Of a DNA stretch of 14,063 nucleotides, positions 7,584-13,881 are shown piece after piece. Below the pieces are notes generated by a model. It had not been told where the DNA came from. It searched no databases and saw only the letters and a program-made list of their open reading frames with translations. This stretch comes from Bacteroidales bacterium. GTDB lineage: Bacteria > Bacteroidota > Bacteroidia > Bacteroidales > UBA932. Both the position numbers and the translations under genes were made by a program. The stretch is from assembly GCA_017548805.1 (NCBI GenBank), contig JAFYZE010000143.1, positions 1-14,063 of the forward strand, written 5' to 3'. Numbering within the stretch: the first letter of the stretch is position 1; every line of letters starts with the position of its first letter.

Positions 7584-8193
7584 GTATTCTCGTTTTATAT
7601 TCAAATCGGTCAAAAACCCTGAAGCCCATGGCTTCCAGCTCCTGTACGCTCCTGCCCCTGTCGGCGTCCCCGTTGTAGCCGGGTATGTGTGGAATGCGCA
7701 ACGTGCAGCGGGCGGCGAGCCCGGCGTCCGCCAGCAACCGGAGGTTGTCGCGGACCCTGGCATTGTCCCGCCCGGTATAGCTCCGGTATATCTCGGGGTC
7801 CATGTCCTTGATATCGATGAACCAGTGGTCAATGACGGGTATCATGGCCCGGACATTCTCCTGCGGGACATTGAGCGAAGTCTCGGCGTTGATCTTCCAG
7901 CCGGGGCCGCAAAGGCTGCGGAAAGCCCGGATGAAATCCGGCCGCAGCAGCGGTTCGCCCCCTCCGAAGGTGACGCCTCCTCCTGTAGCCAGGAAGTACA
8001 GCTCATCCTTCTTTGTTTCCCCGTACAATTCCTCGGGAGTCATTTCCCTGTAAGGCAAGTCCCTGGACAAGGTCTGGGGGTTCAGGCAGAACCGGCATCT
8101 GAGCGGACAGTCCATGAAAACCACAAGGGTATTCACACCGTCTCCGTCCACGGCTATCCTGTGCCTGGATATTGCTGCTATCTCCGCTTTCAT
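7525..8193 (-). CDS. Radical SAM protein related to pyruvate formate-lyase / glycyl-radical activating enzymes
   Basis: The 222-residue protein has the classical CX3CX2C motif (Cys29, Cys33, Cys36 in DCPLRCRFCLNPQT) that binds a [4Fe-4S] cluster and SAM. It also has GGGVTFGGGEPLLRPDF (71-87), nearly identical in form to the PflA GGE motif, and HWFIDIKDMDPEIYRSYTG (123-141), matching the activase DLKhMd region. It is shorter than PflA (about 246) and lacks an inserted two-cluster ferredoxin domain. The start is taken as the ATG at 8193; farther upstream the frame is antisense to galE and non-coding in character. No glycyl-radical enzyme is encoded in this window. Its 3' end overlaps the small Cys-rich gene by 59 nt, so the two are probably a functional pair. 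The substrate is unknown. Confidence 0.88.
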   Translation of the reverse strand: MKAEIAAISRHRIAVDGDGVNTLVVFMDCPLRCRFCLNPQTLSRDLPYREMTPEELYGETKKDELYFLATGGGVTFGGGEPLLRPDFIRAFRSLCGPGWKINAETSLNVPQENVRAMIPVIDHWFIDIKDMDPEIYRSYTGRDNARVRDNLRLLADAGLAARCTLRIPHIPGYNGDADRGRSVQELEAMGFRVFDRFEYKTRIHGKRKGNMPDTQGDPKADC

Positions 8194-8243
8194 TCCGGTA
8201 TATAAACGCGAAAAGTCCCGGAATACTGCATGTGAAACGGGAA

Positions 8244-9269
8244 TTATTTGCCGGCGAGGTGCTTTTCCCAGGCCCAGGCGGCAGCGAGGGTCTGCTCGAC
8301 GCTGCGCTCGGCCTTCCAGCCGAGCTCGCGATTGGCGAGGCCGGGGTCTGCCCAGACGGCGGTGACATCGCCCGACCGGCGCGGGGCGAATCGGTGGTTG
8401 ACCTTGACGCCGTTTACCTTTTCGAAAGTGTTGACCAGCTCCAGCACGGATACTGGCCGGCCGGTGCCGATGTTGAAGATCTCGTAAGTATCCTTCATCT
8501 TGCCGTCCAACATCCGGGAGACTGCGCACACATGTGCCTTGGCTAGGTCGACGATGTCGATATAGTCCCGCAGGCAGGTCCCGTCAGGGGTGGGGTAGTC
8601 ATTACCGAAGATGCTGAGGCATTCGCGTTTGCCTATGGCTGTCTGGGTGATGAAGGGGACAAGGTTGTTGGGGATGCCGCGTGGCAGTTCGCCTATGAGT
8701 GCAGAAGGATGCGCGCCGATGGGATTGAAGTAGCGAAGGGCGATGCCACGGATTTCCGGGTAGGCTGTGACCGCGTCGCGGAGGAAGTCTTCGCACATCT
8801 GCTTGGTATTGCCGTAAGGCGAAGTGGCGGGCTTGCGCGGAGAGTGTTCCGTGACCGGTAGCTCATCGGGCTCGCCGTATACGGTAGCGGATGAAGAGAA
8901 GAGGACATTGCAGCCGCCATGCGTGCGTGCCGCTTCAAGGACGTTGAGGAAAGAGACGAGATTGTTGCGGTAGTACAGGACAGGCTCCTCGACGGACTCT
9001 CCCACGGCCTTGAAGGCCGCGAAATGGATGACAGCATCGATGCGGTAGTCCGTGAACAGGCGGTTCACCGCTTCCATGTCGCAGAAATCCATCTTCACGA
9101 ACGGCAGCTTGCGTCCGATGATCTTCATCACGCCTTCGAAGCAGGTCATGTCGCAGTTGGACATATTGTCCGCCACCACCACATCGTAACCGGCCTCTAC
9201 CAGTTCCACCGTCACATGGCTCCCGATGAACCCGGCGCCGCCCGATACCAAAACAGTCTTTTTCATCAT
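8244..9269 (-). CDS. galE: UDP-glucose 4-epimerase
   Basis: GalE interconverts UDP-glucose and UDP-galactose using tightly bound NAD+, feeding the Leloir pathway and envelope polysaccharide synthesis. The 341-residue extended-SDR protein starts MMKKTVLVSGGAGFIGSH, with the NAD-binding GGAGFIG at 10-16. DAVIHFAAFKAVGES (78-92) and FSSSATVYGEPDELP (124-138) follow, and the YxxxK pair is Tyr152/Lys156 in SPYGNTKQ with Ser127 as third catalytic residue. Length is normal. The ATG at 9269 is preferred over a TTG three bases upstream; the ATG at 9266 is also possible. It diverges from dacB across a short promoter region, and the radical SAM gene follows 50 nt downstream on the same strand, possibly co-transcribed. 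Confidence 0.96.
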   Translation of the reverse strand: MMKKTVLVSGGAGFIGSHVTVELVEAGYDVVVADNMSNCDMTCFEGVMKIIGRKLPFVKMDFCDMEAVNRLFTDYRIDAVIHFAAFKAVGESVEEPVLYYRNNLVSFLNVLEAARTHGGCNVLFSSSATVYGEPDELPVTEHSPRKPATSPYGNTKQMCEDFLRDAVTAYPEIRGIALRYFNPIGAHPSALIGELPRGIPNNLVPFITQTAIGKRECLSIFGNDYPTPDGTCLRDYIDIVDLAKAHVCAVSRMLDGKMKDTYEIFNIGTGRPVSVLELVNTFEKVNGVKVNHRFAPRRSGDVTAVWADPGLANRELGWKAERSVEQTLAAAWAWEKHLAGK

Positions 9270-9289
9270 CAAATCCGTTTTACAACCCT

Positions 9290-9297
9290 CAAAGTTA
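9290..9297 (-). promoter_or_regulatory. galE promoter, -7 element
   Basis: On the minus strand this reads TAACTTTG, a full match to TAnnTTTG, 20 nt upstream of the galE ATG at 9269. Only 12 bp separate it from the opposing dacB -7 box. No -33 TTG is evident at standard spacing. Confidence 0.65.
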
Positions 9298-9309
9298 AGA
9301 ATAATTGGT

Positions 9310-9317
9310 TAAATTTG
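9310..9317 (+). promoter_or_regulatory. dacB promoter, -7 element, nearly touching the start codon
   Basis: TAAATTTG matches TAnnTTTG and ends only 6 nt before the dacB ATG at 9324. A transcript starting the usual 4-8 nt past the box would begin at or next to the ATG, so the mRNA may be leaderless. The alternative is that this match is fortuitous, or that translation begins at the ATG at 9336 (Met5 of MRKRM). Confidence 0.5.
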
Positions 9318-9323
9318 TGTGAT

Positions 9324-10835
9324 ATGAGGAAACGGATGTTCTTAGCGGCCGCGGCCCTGTTCTGTGCCGCTTTCCTGGCCGGAGGCCAGAATGCCGCGCA
9401 GAAATATGTCGACCAGTTGAAGACCACGGATGAGCTCAAAGAAGCCGTCTGGGGCATCAAGGCCGTCAAGGCCGGTGGCGGAAGCGTAGCTGAATACAAT
9501 TCGCTCACTCGCATGATGCCTGCCTCCAACGTGAAGGTGTTCACGACGGGGCTTGCGCTCAACGAACTCGGGGCCGACTACCGCTTCAAGACGAGGCTGG
9601 CTTACAGCGGCGCCATCGAGGACGGTGTGCTTAAGGGCGACCTTTATATCGTCGGTGGGGGAGATCCCACGATAGGTGCGCGGGACAGCGTGGCCTTTGC
9701 ACTTCAGAGGACATTCTCCGAATGGGAGAAACTGGTCCGTGCGGCGGGAATCAAGTCGATAGAAGGACGCATCGTGGGCGATGGCAGGTGGCTGGACTGC
9801 GAGCCGCAGAATGTCTCCTGGCAGCTTGAGGACGCCGCGACGGGCGACGGGACGGTCATGACCGGCCTGGGTTTCGGAAGCGGCCTCCAGGCCTTCACCG
9901 TGGCGCCAGGGGCAAAGGTCGGAGATCCTGTCAAGGTCACTCCGACTTTCCCCGATACGCCTTGGATGAATTGGATCCATACTGCTGTGACCGGAGTGTC
10001 CGGTTCCGGCGACAAGCTTTATTATGCTTGCACCGACCTGGCACCGGTGGCCTCTATGACGGGTACCCTGGCTATCGGGACGGCATCCAAGCGCATCACC
10101 TGCACCAATCCTTTCGGGGCGCTCACCTGTGCGTTCTATTTCTACAGATATCTTGAGAATAAGGGCATTACGGCATCCGAGGGCCCCGCAGACATAGACC
10201 CTTTGGGCCGTCTGCGGGACTTCGCCGGCGACGGTGCTGAACTCCGTGCAGCCGTCGCGCAGGACGCCCTGCATTCCATCGGCGAAAGCAAGTCTCCTGC
10301 CTTGAAGGATATCATCAGACAGGCCAACCGCGAGAGCGACAATTACTACGCCGAGGCGCTGCTCCGCATCCTTGCCAAAGAGCGGAAGGGCTCGGCCGCC
10401 TTCGAGGCCTGCCAGTCCGTGCGTCAGGACGCCTTCGCCAAGCTTGGCGTTTCAGGCGCGGACAGGGTGCAGTTCTACGACGGCAGCGGCCTCGCCCGCA
10501 AGAACTATATCACCCCCGATTTCACCGTCCGTTTCCTGACGGCGATGACAAAGACGGCCGGGTATAAGGATTATCTCTCATCCCTGCCGCAGGCGGGCAG
10601 CGGCACGCTTGCCAGCCGCCTGCGCAGCGCGCCGGAGTCCGTCCGCAGCCGCGTCCGCATGAAGAGCGGCAGCATGAACGGCGTGCGCTGTTTCAGCGGA
10701 TACATCCTGGCTTCCGACGGTAAGCCGGAGAATACCATCGTTTTCTCGATAATGACGAACAATACCGTGGTCCCTTCATCGAGGATGAATTTCATCATGG
10801 ACCGCATCATCACTTTACTTGCTGAGGAGAATTGA
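9324..10835 (+). CDS. dacB: D-alanyl-D-alanine carboxypeptidase/endopeptidase, PBP4 (peptidase S13) family
   Basis: The enzyme trims the terminal D-Ala from peptidoglycan stem peptides and cleaves peptide cross-links in the periplasm. The 503-residue protein starts with a signal peptide (MRKRMFLAAAALFCAAFLAGGQ, about 1-22). The three penicillin-binding motifs are present: SNVK with Ser68 and Lys71, SDN at 338-340 (RESDNYYAEALLR), and KSG at 447-449 (RMKSGSMNGVRCFSGY). The long insert between the first two motifs is typical of the S13 family. The frame is open upstream to 8919, but that stretch is antisense to galE. The signal peptide fixes the start at 9324. radA begins 2 nt after the stop, implying one transcript. 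Confidence 0.95.
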   Translation: MRKRMFLAAAALFCAAFLAGGQNAAQKYVDQLKTTDELKEAVWGIKAVKAGGGSVAEYNSLTRMMPASNVKVFTTGLALNELGADYRFKTRLAYSGAIEDGVLKGDLYIVGGGDPTIGARDSVAFALQRTFSEWEKLVRAAGIKSIEGRIVGDGRWLDCEPQNVSWQLEDAATGDGTVMTGLGFGSGLQAFTVAPGAKVGDPVKVTPTFPDTPWMNWIHTAVTGVSGSGDKLYYACTDLAPVASMTGTLAIGTASKRITCTNPFGALTCAFYFYRYLENKGITASEGPADIDPLGRLRDFAGDGAELRAAVAQDALHSIGESKSPALKDIIRQANRESDNYYAEALLRILAKERKGSAAFEACQSVRQDAFAKLGVSGADRVQFYDGSGLARKNYITPDFTVRFLTAMTKTAGYKDYLSSLPQAGSGTLASRLRSAPESVRSRVRMKSGSMNGVRCFSGYILASDGKPENTIVFSIMTNNTVVPSSRMNFIMDRIITLLAEEN

Positions 10836-10837
10836 TT

Positions 10838-12202
10838 ATGGCTGGCAAGGTCAAGACAGTCTGGTACTGCACTTCGTGCGGCAATGAAAGTCCGAAATGG
10901 ATGGGGCGCTGCCCCGCCTGCGGCGAATGGAACACCATGGTGGAACAGCCCCGCGAGAGCCGGAAGGCTGCTTCAGGCCAAGCCGCCCCTGCGGGTGAGC
11001 GCCGCCGCCCCGTGCAGCTGCGCGACATCTCCGCCTCCGGCGAGACGCGCATCTCGCTGCACAACGGCGAGGTGGACCGCATCCTGGGCGGCGGCATCGT
11101 GCCGGGCTCTCTCGTGCTTATAGGCGGCGAGCCGGGCATAGGCAAGTCTACGCTCTCGCTTCAGATCCCGCTTCACTGCGAGGATCTCCGCACCCTCTAT
11201 GTCACGGGCGAGGAGAGCGTCAACCAGGTCAAGATGCGGGCGGAACGCCTCGGCGGCGATGCCGGGCAGTGCTATATTTTCAGCGAGACGCTGATGGAGA
11301 ATATCCTTTCCGAAGCGCGTGCCATGATGCCGCAGCTGATGATAGTCGATTCGGTCCAGACCATGTTTACGGAGGCTCTGGACTCGGCTCCCGGCTCCGT
11401 GTCACAGATCAAGGAGGTAGCGGCGCAACTGTTGCGTTTTGCCAAGGAGACGGGCGTTCCGGTCATTCTGATCGGCCATATCACCAAGGACGGATTCATC
11501 GCGGGACCGAAGATACTCGAGCATATCGTGGACGTCGTCCTCCAGTTCGAAGGGGAGAACCGCGGATCATACAGGATTCTCAGGAGCATCAAGAACCGTT
11601 TCGGTTCCACTTCGGAGCTGGCCGTTTTCGAGATGACAGGCCAGGGGCTCCGGGAGGTGTCCAATCCGTCGGAGCTGTTGATTCCGATGCATGAGCAGGG
11701 CCTCAGTGGCACTGCCGTTAGCGCCATGCTGGACGGCTCGCGTCCTTTCCTCTTCGAGGTCCAGGCGCTCGTCAGCTCGGCCGCGTACGGCACGGCGCAG
11801 CGCTCTGCGACCGGCTTCGACGTGCGCCGGCTTAACATGCTACTCGCCGTGCTCGAGCGCCGCGCCGGCTTCCACCTCAGCGCCAAGGACGTCTTCCTCA
11901 ACATGGCCGGCGGCCTGAGGGTCAGCGACCCTGCCTGCGACCTCGCCGTCATCTGCGCCGTCCTCTCGTCCAACTTCGACTTCGCCATCCCCTCGGATGT
12001 CTGCTTTGCAGGCGAGGTAGGACTGAGCGGCGAGATCCGCCCGGTCGGCCAGACCGACCGGCGCATCGCCGAGGCCGCCCGCCTCGGCTTCCGCAAGGTC
12101 TTCGTCTCCTCCTTCTCCTCCTTCGACAAGAAATCCGCCGAAGGCATCCAGGTCGTGAAGGTTTCCGACGTCCCCGCCCTCGTCAAGGCCCTGTTCAAAT
12201 AG
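10838..12202 (+). CDS. radA: DNA repair protein RadA (Sms)
   Basis: RadA is a RecA-like ATPase and branch-migration helicase that helps process recombination intermediates. The 454-residue protein has the full architecture: an N-terminal C4 zinc finger (CTSC at 11-14, CPAC at 25-28), Walker A GEPGIGKST (97-105), Walker B LMIVDS (Asp171), the RadA-specific KNRFG motif (252-256), and a C-terminal Lon-protease-like domain (about 280-454, GEVGLSGEIRPV at 402-413). ATG at 10838 (MAGKVKTVWYC) is preferred over an in-frame TTG two codons earlier that overlaps the dacB stop. It probably shares the dacB promoter, and it ends before a strong terminator. Confidence 0.97.
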   Translation: MAGKVKTVWYCTSCGNESPKWMGRCPACGEWNTMVEQPRESRKAASGQAAPAGERRRPVQLRDISASGETRISLHNGEVDRILGGGIVPGSLVLIGGEPGIGKSTLSLQIPLHCEDLRTLYVTGEESVNQVKMRAERLGGDAGQCYIFSETLMENILSEARAMMPQLMIVDSVQTMFTEALDSAPGSVSQIKEVAAQLLRFAKETGVPVILIGHITKDGFIAGPKILEHIVDVVLQFEGENRGSYRILRSIKNRFGSTSELAVFEMTGQGLREVSNPSELLIPMHEQGLSGTAVSAMLDGSRPFLFEVQALVSSAAYGTAQRSATGFDVRRLNMLLAVLERRAGFHLSAKDVFLNMAGGLRVSDPACDLAVICAVLSSNFDFAIPSDVCFAGEVGLSGEIRPVGQTDRRIAEAARLGFRKVFVSSFSSFDKKSAEGIQVVKVSDVPALVKALFK

Positions 12203-12249
12203 TTTTACTTGCCAACCCCTGGTCCCCAGGCAGAACGATGACAATAAAA

Positions 12250-12277
12250 AAGTGACCGATGATTTCATCGGTCACTT
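12250..12277. terminator. Bidirectional intrinsic terminator between convergent genes
   Basis: AAGTGACCGATGA (12250-12262) and its exact reverse complement (12265-12277) form a 12-bp stem with a 4-nt loop. The plus strand continues CCTTTTTCC and the minus strand TTTTTATTG, so both orientations have a U-rich tail. It lies 47 nt after the radA stop and 24 nt after the stop of the opposing small gene, serving both. Confidence 0.9.
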
Positions 12278-12300
12278 CCTTTTTCCTTGTATGGTGATAG

Positions 12301-12579
12301 TTATTTCGACTCCTTCACGATGTCGCTCAACTTGGTGTAGAGTCCGTCGGTCTTCTCGAGGAGCTCCTTGCGGAGGCCGTTGAAATAGGCTTTCTTGCCG
12401 CCCTCGGGCTTGACGTTGACCTTGTCCTTGAGATCGTTGAAGAGCTCGATGGCCTCGTCGAGGAGACCGGAAAGCTTCTCGTCGGAGATGGAAGGGTTGC
12501 AGGTTGCGAGGAAATAGCAGTCATCCACGAACGCGCTGAGCACGTATTCGATGTCCTTTTTTACGTCACGTAAGTTCAT
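12301..12579 (-). CDS. Small conserved hypothetical protein (Bacteroidales type)
   Basis: A 92-residue acidic and lysine-rich soluble protein, predicted mostly alpha-helical (MNLRDVKKDIEYVLSAFVDD, LLDEAIELFNDLKDKVN, GLRKELLEKTDGLYTKLSDIVKESK). It has no signal peptide or membrane segment. I recall close relatives throughout Bacteroidales that begin MNLKD and share the KAYFNGLRKEL block, but know no function. The start at 12579 is preferred to an in-frame ATG at 12621, because the stretch between contains the -7 box TATATTTG (12609-12616), which places the transcript start downstream of 12621. It is a monocistronic unit, ending at the bidirectional terminator and divergent from the secreted protein gene. 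Confidence 0.85.
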   Translation of the reverse strand: MNLRDVKKDIEYVLSAFVDDCYFLATCNPSISDEKLSGLLDEAIELFNDLKDKVNVKPEGGKKAYFNGLRKELLEKTDGLYTKLSDIVKESK

Positions 12580-12608
12580 AGAATTGTATTCATTAGAATT
12601 GTCGGCTG

Positions 12609-12616
12609 CAAATATA
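12609..12616 (-). promoter_or_regulatory. Promoter -7 element of the small hypothetical gene
   Basis: The minus strand reads TATATTTG, a full TAnnTTTG match. It is 29 nt upstream of the ATG at 12579, leaving a leader of about 20-25 nt, and it decides the start codon choice for that gene. Confidence 0.7.
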
Positions 12617-12622
12617 GTCATT

Positions 12623-12652
12623 TTTCCGCAAAAAGCAGTCCCGTTGCGGAAA
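12623..12652. promoter_or_regulatory. Inverted repeat between two divergent promoters, possible operator
   Basis: TTTCCGCAA (12623-12631) and TTGCGGAAA (12644-12652) are perfect 9-bp inverted arms with a 12-bp spacer. They lie between the back-to-back -7 boxes at 12609-12616 and 12667-12674. The right arm overlaps the TTG (12644-12646) that would serve as the -33 element of the plus-strand gene. This is the geometry of a dimeric regulator site, but no regulator is identified. Confidence 0.4.
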
Positions 12653-12666
12653 GAATGAAAAACAAC

Positions 12667-12674
12667 TATATTTG
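12667..12674 (+). promoter_or_regulatory. Promoter -7 element of the secreted hypothetical gene
   Basis: TATATTTG matches TAnnTTTG and is followed after 23 nt by the ATG at 12698. A TTG at 12644-12646 lies 20 nt upstream, close to the standard -33/-7 spacing, making this the most complete promoter in the window. Confidence 0.75.
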
Positions 12675-12697
12675 CTGCAACATAAAACCTTTATACC

Positions 12698-13291
12698 ATG
12701 AAACGAATCCTCATCATGCTCGCCGCTGTCGTTTTCACTGCAACGACCCTGTCTGCCCAGATCGCTCCCGGAATGAAGTACAGGGAGCTGAAAGGCATTT
12801 ACAACCCCAAGGAGTATTTCAAGTCAAGTGTCGATCCGTATTCGAGGGGATGGTCCGGGCTGGCTTCCGCAGTTGTGCCCGGCCTGGGACAGCTCGTATG
12901 CGGAGAGGCCGGACGTGGCATCGCTGTTTTCGCTGGTGATTTCGCTTTCGGCGTCGCTGCCGGTGTCTGCGTGAACAAGTTTTACGATTATGTCCAGAGG
13001 GATGCCAATGGCAATATCCAGAGGGATGCAAACGGCAACCTTGTCATCACTGACGAGAAAGCGGCGTTGAAATGGGGCCTGGGACTTATCGGTGTCGCTG
13101 CCGGCAACGCCGTCTACTGGGTATGGAACATCTGCGATGCCGTCAAGGTCGCGAAGGTCAAGAATATGTATTATCAGGACCTCCAGGGCGGTCGCGCCAT
13201 CGATATCGACCTCTATCCTTCCGTCGATTTCGCCATGACATCCAACGGGATGACGCCTGTGACAGGCATGACGCTGTCGATGAAGTTCTAG
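12698..13291 (+). CDS. Secreted/membrane hypothetical protein, DUF5683-like
   Basis: A 197-residue protein with a clear signal peptide (MKRILIMLAAVVFTATTLSAQ, cleavage near 20/21). Residues 52-80 (SGLASAVVPGLGQLVCGEAGRGIAVFAGDF) resemble the small PGLGQ-xxxG-xxxKG hairpin seen in DUF5683 and related Bacteroidota envelope proteins; this match is from memory. Two more hydrophobic stretches lie at about 74-92 and 126-146, and the C-terminus ends in Phe (TLSMKF), which can be seen in outer-membrane proteins but is weak evidence. Residues 100-115 are a tandem duplication, QRDANGNI then QRDANGNL. The start fits the promoter at 12667. No function can be assigned. Confidence 0.8.
   Translation: MKRILIMLAAVVFTATTLSAQIAPGMKYRELKGIYNPKEYFKSSVDPYSRGWSGLASAVVPGLGQLVCGEAGRGIAVFAGDFAFGVAAGVCVNKFYDYVQRDANGNIQRDANGNLVITDEKAALKWGLGLIGVAAGNAVYWVWNICDAVKVAKVKNMYYQDLQGGRAIDIDLYPSVDFAMTSNGMTPVTGMTLSMKF
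12995..13042 (+). repeat. Two-copy 24-bp tandem repeat inside a coding region
   Basis: Units 12995-13018 and 13019-13042 share 19 of 24 bases. Three of the five differences are at third codon positions, and the encoded octapeptides differ only at the last residue (Ile/Leu). Divergence at silent sites means it is not a very recent slippage event. The RDANGN unit is Asp/Asn/Gly-rich, as in turn-forming or Ca-binding loops. Confidence 0.8.
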
Positions 13292-13296
13292 ACTCG

Positions 13297-13312
13297 ACCG
13301 GCATATGCCGGT
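13297..13312. terminator. Perfect 16-bp palindrome after the secreted hypothetical gene, possible terminator stem
   Basis: ACCGGCATATGCCGGT lies 5 nt past the stop of the plus-strand gene and 26 nt before the end of the opposing gene. It can form a GC-rich stem but lacks a T run on either side, so it may act as a weak or factor-assisted terminator, or as mRNA 3' protection. Confidence 0.4.
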
Positions 13313-13338
13313 TCGCCGTCAAGCGTGCCGGATCAGGT

Positions 13339-13881
13339 CTACTCCTTGGGATGAAGCTTCCTGTATAGCTTTATGCCTGTGAGGAGGCTGTTGAAGTCAC
13401 CCTTGTATATGTGTGTGGCGCGGACTATGCCGTCGGTGCCGGTAGGCAGGCTGAACTCCAGCACCTTGCTGGCAAGGAACCTTCTGGAGGTGACGGTAGT
13501 CGTCACAAGATCGTCGTTGGGATAGAGGGCGGCAAAACTTCCGCTTATCTCAGTCGATCCCCGTCTCGGCATACTGTAAAGCGCCTTGATCTCATTCATC
13601 CTGTCGATAACCTCGTCAAGGTTGCCGCCAAGCGGGATGAAGAGTTCGAAAACAGGGTCGAAGTCGACCTGGATGATGTCAGTACCTACTCCAAGGCCCC
13701 CCAGCGAGAGATAATACACGCGGGGGGTCTCATCATTCATGTAGAAGACCTCCAGTTCGGTGTTGTTCTGTTCAGATGAGCATTCTGCAATCTCTACCCT
13801 GGGGCGAAGTATGGAGGAATTCTGTGCAAAGGCGAAAACCGCAGTGCACAACAGCAAAAGGGTTGTTATGGTCCTTTTCAT
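13339..13881 (-). CDS. Secreted hypothetical protein
   Basis: A 180-residue protein with a signal peptide (MKRTITTLLLLCTAVFAFAQ, cleavage near 19/20) and a mature part without further membrane segments. The mature region looks like alternating beta strands (EVFYMNDETPRVYYLSLGG, IIQVDFDPVFELFIPLGG, TDGIVRATHIYKGDFNSLL). I recognise no family or catalytic motif. Its start overlaps the stop of the upstream NlpC/P60-like gene as ATGA (13878-13881), so the two are translationally coupled and may act together at the envelope. No terminator T run is seen after its stop at 13339, but the palindrome at 13297-13312 lies just beyond. Confidence 0.8.
   Translation of the reverse strand: MKRTITTLLLLCTAVFAFAQNSSILRPRVEIAECSSEQNNTELEVFYMNDETPRVYYLSLGGLGVGTDIIQVDFDPVFELFIPLGGNLDEVIDRMNEIKALYSMPRRGSTEISGSFAALYPNDDLVTTTVTSRRFLASKVLEFSLPTGTDGIVRATHIYKGDFNSLLTGIKLYRKLHPKE

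Noticed and set aside
7584..7832. N-terminal extension of the small Cys-rich protein
   Set aside because: This part lies inside the radical SAM coding sequence in a shifted frame and has no conserved character; the charged helix and Cys cluster begin after the ATG at 7583.
8194..8529. Upstream in-frame extension of the radical SAM gene
   Set aside because: The added 112 residues are Arg-rich and overlap the galE 3' end on the same strand in another frame; family similarity begins at MKAEIAAISRH.
8919..9323. Upstream in-frame extension of dacB
   Set aside because: It is antisense to galE and crosses the divergent promoter region; the signal peptide starts at 9324.
9342..10274. Minus-strand open frame of 310 codons within dacB
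   Set aside because: Antisense to the intact PBP4 reading frame, with no recognisable motifs.
11272..12198. Minus-strand open frame of 308 codons within radA
   Set aside because: Ser/Arg/Thr-rich shadow of the well-conserved RadA frame.
12580..12621. Earlier start at 12621 for the small hypothetical gene
   Set aside because: The added 14 residues are encoded by the promoter region itself (TATATTTG on the minus strand).
13697..13727. CCCCCC / GGGGGG inverted runs inside the minus-strand secreted gene
   Set aside because: Short runs in Gly and Pro codons with a loop of over ten bases; no arms beyond them resembling the rsmE element, so probably coincidental.
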